A DNA stretch of 5,891 nt, taken from assembly GCA_023441125.1 (NCBI GenBank), contig JAEZQV010000145.1, forward strand, positions 1 to 5,891. The letters run 5' to 3'. A model generated the notes under the pieces. That model searched no databases and was not told where the DNA came from. It was given only the letters and a program-made list of their open reading frames with translations. The translations under genes and the position numbers were made by a program. Shown here piece by piece: positions 4,963-5,891 of the stretch (its first letter is position 1; the number at the start of each line of letters is the position of its first letter). The stretch is from Bacillota bacterium (GTDB taxonomy: Bacteria > Bacillota_C > Negativicutes > Sporomusales > Sporomusaceae).

Positions 4963-5891
4963 ATGAGACAACGGAAAATAAAGAACAAGGCCCTGGCGAT
5001 GAGTATCGCCTGGGCGCTAGCCTTCAGTCTGACGCCCGCTTACGGCGGCATCGTCTCTGCGGCTGAAGCCGGCAGCGAGCCTTCGCAGGCAACAGAGGAA
5101 ACTGCGAAGACAGACACCGGCGCAGCCCAGGACTACAGCCTGGAGGCCATTACCGTCGAAGCCAAGCGCCCGGACTGGGAGTCCAAGCTGTCGCCGGGCA
5201 CGGTGACCATTATCCGGCCGTCCGATTATAAGGGCGAGCAGAAGACGCTGCCCGAATTGCTGCAGGACGTGCCCGGCGTCCACGTCCGCTACGTGGCCGG
5301 CAAGGGCCAGTATACCACCGTCAGCGTCCGGGGCAGCACGGCTTCCCAAGTAGGCGTATTCGTGGACGGCGTGCTGTCCAACCTCGGCGGCGACGCGGCG
5401 GTCGATATCTCGACAATCCCCATCAACAACGTCGAACGGATCGAGGTCTACCGCGGCTATATCCCGGCCCGTTTCGGCGGCACCTACATGGGCGGCGTCA
5501 TCAACATCGTCACCAAAAGGCCGGACAAGGCCAACATCTCGGCCAAGATCGGCCAAAGCTCCTGGGGCGGCCATACCGCCGGCCTGGAGATCACCCAGCC
5601 GCTGGGGACCGGCAGTCTGCTGATCGGCATCAACCGCGACGAGAGCGACGGCGATTTCCGCTATACCAATCCCGGCTCGGATGCGGCCTATGCGAAATGG
5701 ATGCCGAGGGTGCAGGCGGAGTTGGCAGATCAGATTAATAACTTAAACATTCGGTTAAATGCTTTGGGTATTAATAACTTTTCTGCAGCTGAAGAAGCTG
5801 AGGCGGCACTTAATACTCCGACGGTGTATGATGGACTTTTGGCCACAGCTATAGAGAATTATTGGAAGCAACTTCCATTCCTTAACAGCAA
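4963..5891 (+). CDS. TonB-dependent receptor, probable corrinoid (BtuB-type) receptor, N-terminal part (3' end outside window)
   Basis: The frame stays open from ATG 4963 to the window end (309 complete codons, no stop). Residues 1-33 are a long signal peptide (RQRKIKNK, hydrophobic core, cut near VSA/AEAG). A TonB-box-like LEAITVEA follows at 60-67. The plug domain (about 80-188) is canonical: LPELLQDVPGVHVRY, TTVSVRGSTASQVGVFVDGV, ISTIPINNVERIEVYRG, PARFGGTYMGGVINIVTKRP. The barrel begins with ISAKIGQSSWGGHTAGLEI and GSLLIGINRDESDGDFRYTN. Receptors of this family bind a ligand outside and pass it inward on TonB pulling; the directly preceding B12 riboswitch makes cobalamin or another corrinoid the likely ligand (inference). 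Odd features: around residue 245 the barrel gives way to an Ala/Glu/Asn/Leu-rich, helix-like stretch (about 248-303), and GC falls from about 69% (5281-5400, hand count) to about 43% (5701-5880). btuB would be the usual name, but I leave it blank because only the N-terminus is visible. Confidence 0.94.
   Translation, partial: MRQRKIKNKALAMSIAWALAFSLTPAYGGIVSAAEAGSEPSQATEETAKTDTGAAQDYSLEAITVEAKRPDWESKLSPGTVTIIRPSDYKGEQKTLPELLQDVPGVHVRYVAGKGQYTTVSVRGSTASQVGVFVDGVLSNLGGDAAVDISTIPINNVERIEVYRGYIPARFGGTYMGGVINIVTKRPDKANISAKIGQSSWGGHTAGLEITQPLGTGSLLIGINRDESDGDFRYTNPGSDAAYAKWMPRVQAELADQINNLNIRLNALGINNFSAAEEAEAALNTPTVYDGLLATAIENYWKQLPFLNS

Noticed and set aside
5017..5574. 185-codon open frame on the minus strand
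   Set aside because: It is the antisense shadow of the GC-rich plug domain of the TonB receptor; the plus-strand protein has canonical plug motifs, and the minus-strand product is low-complexity Asp/Val/Ala.
1..5891. CRISPR arrays, tRNA or rRNA genes, transposase genes
   Set aside because: No regularly spaced repeats, cloverleaf or rRNA-like sequence, and no transposase motifs were seen on either strand.

Overview
The window looks like a chromosomal piece of an endospore-forming diderm Firmicute (Negativicutes, Sporomusaceae-like). Three things suggest this: TonB-dependent outer-membrane receptors and a secretin-like protein (outer membrane present); purine-rich GGAGG-type ribosome binding sites and U-tract intrinsic terminators of Firmicute style; and a pair of Spo0A-type boxes (TGTCGAA / TTCGACA) at one promoter. 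The genus is inferred, not proven.

Layout, all on the + strand: (1) the C-terminal barrel of a TonB-dependent receptor (1-802); (2) a short intergenic region with a good sigma-A-type promoter, then a small secreted protein resembling the Adhesin_E fold (1043-1564); (3) a 630-base non-coding stretch with a two-hairpin element (1621-1679), a promoter whose -35 lies inside a Spo0A-like box (1703-1757), a class-I cobalamin riboswitch (about 1815-1987) and its terminator (2062-2109); (4) three closely spaced genes, each starting with a signal peptide: a very short secretin (2197-3231), a 130-aa protein (3253-3645) and a 269-aa protein (3679-4488); (5) a second cobalamin riboswitch (about 4535-4709) with its own terminator (4795-4861); (6) the 5' part of a second TonB-dependent receptor, probably a corrinoid receptor of the BtuB type (4963 to window end).

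How it fits together: the two homologous B12 sensors should shut off the secretin trio and the receptor when cobalamin is plentiful. A receptor behind a B12 riboswitch is the expected BtuB arrangement. A minimal secretin plus two exported proteins of unknown function behind the same sensor is not something I know from described B12 systems, and no other secretion or pilus gene is visible. The working hypothesis is a B12-repressed outer-membrane module that helps corrinoid acquisition. No terminator is visible between the trio and riboswitch 2, so the two switches may act in series on one transcript. The last gene also shows a sharp fall in GC and a helix-like insertion where its plug meets the barrel.
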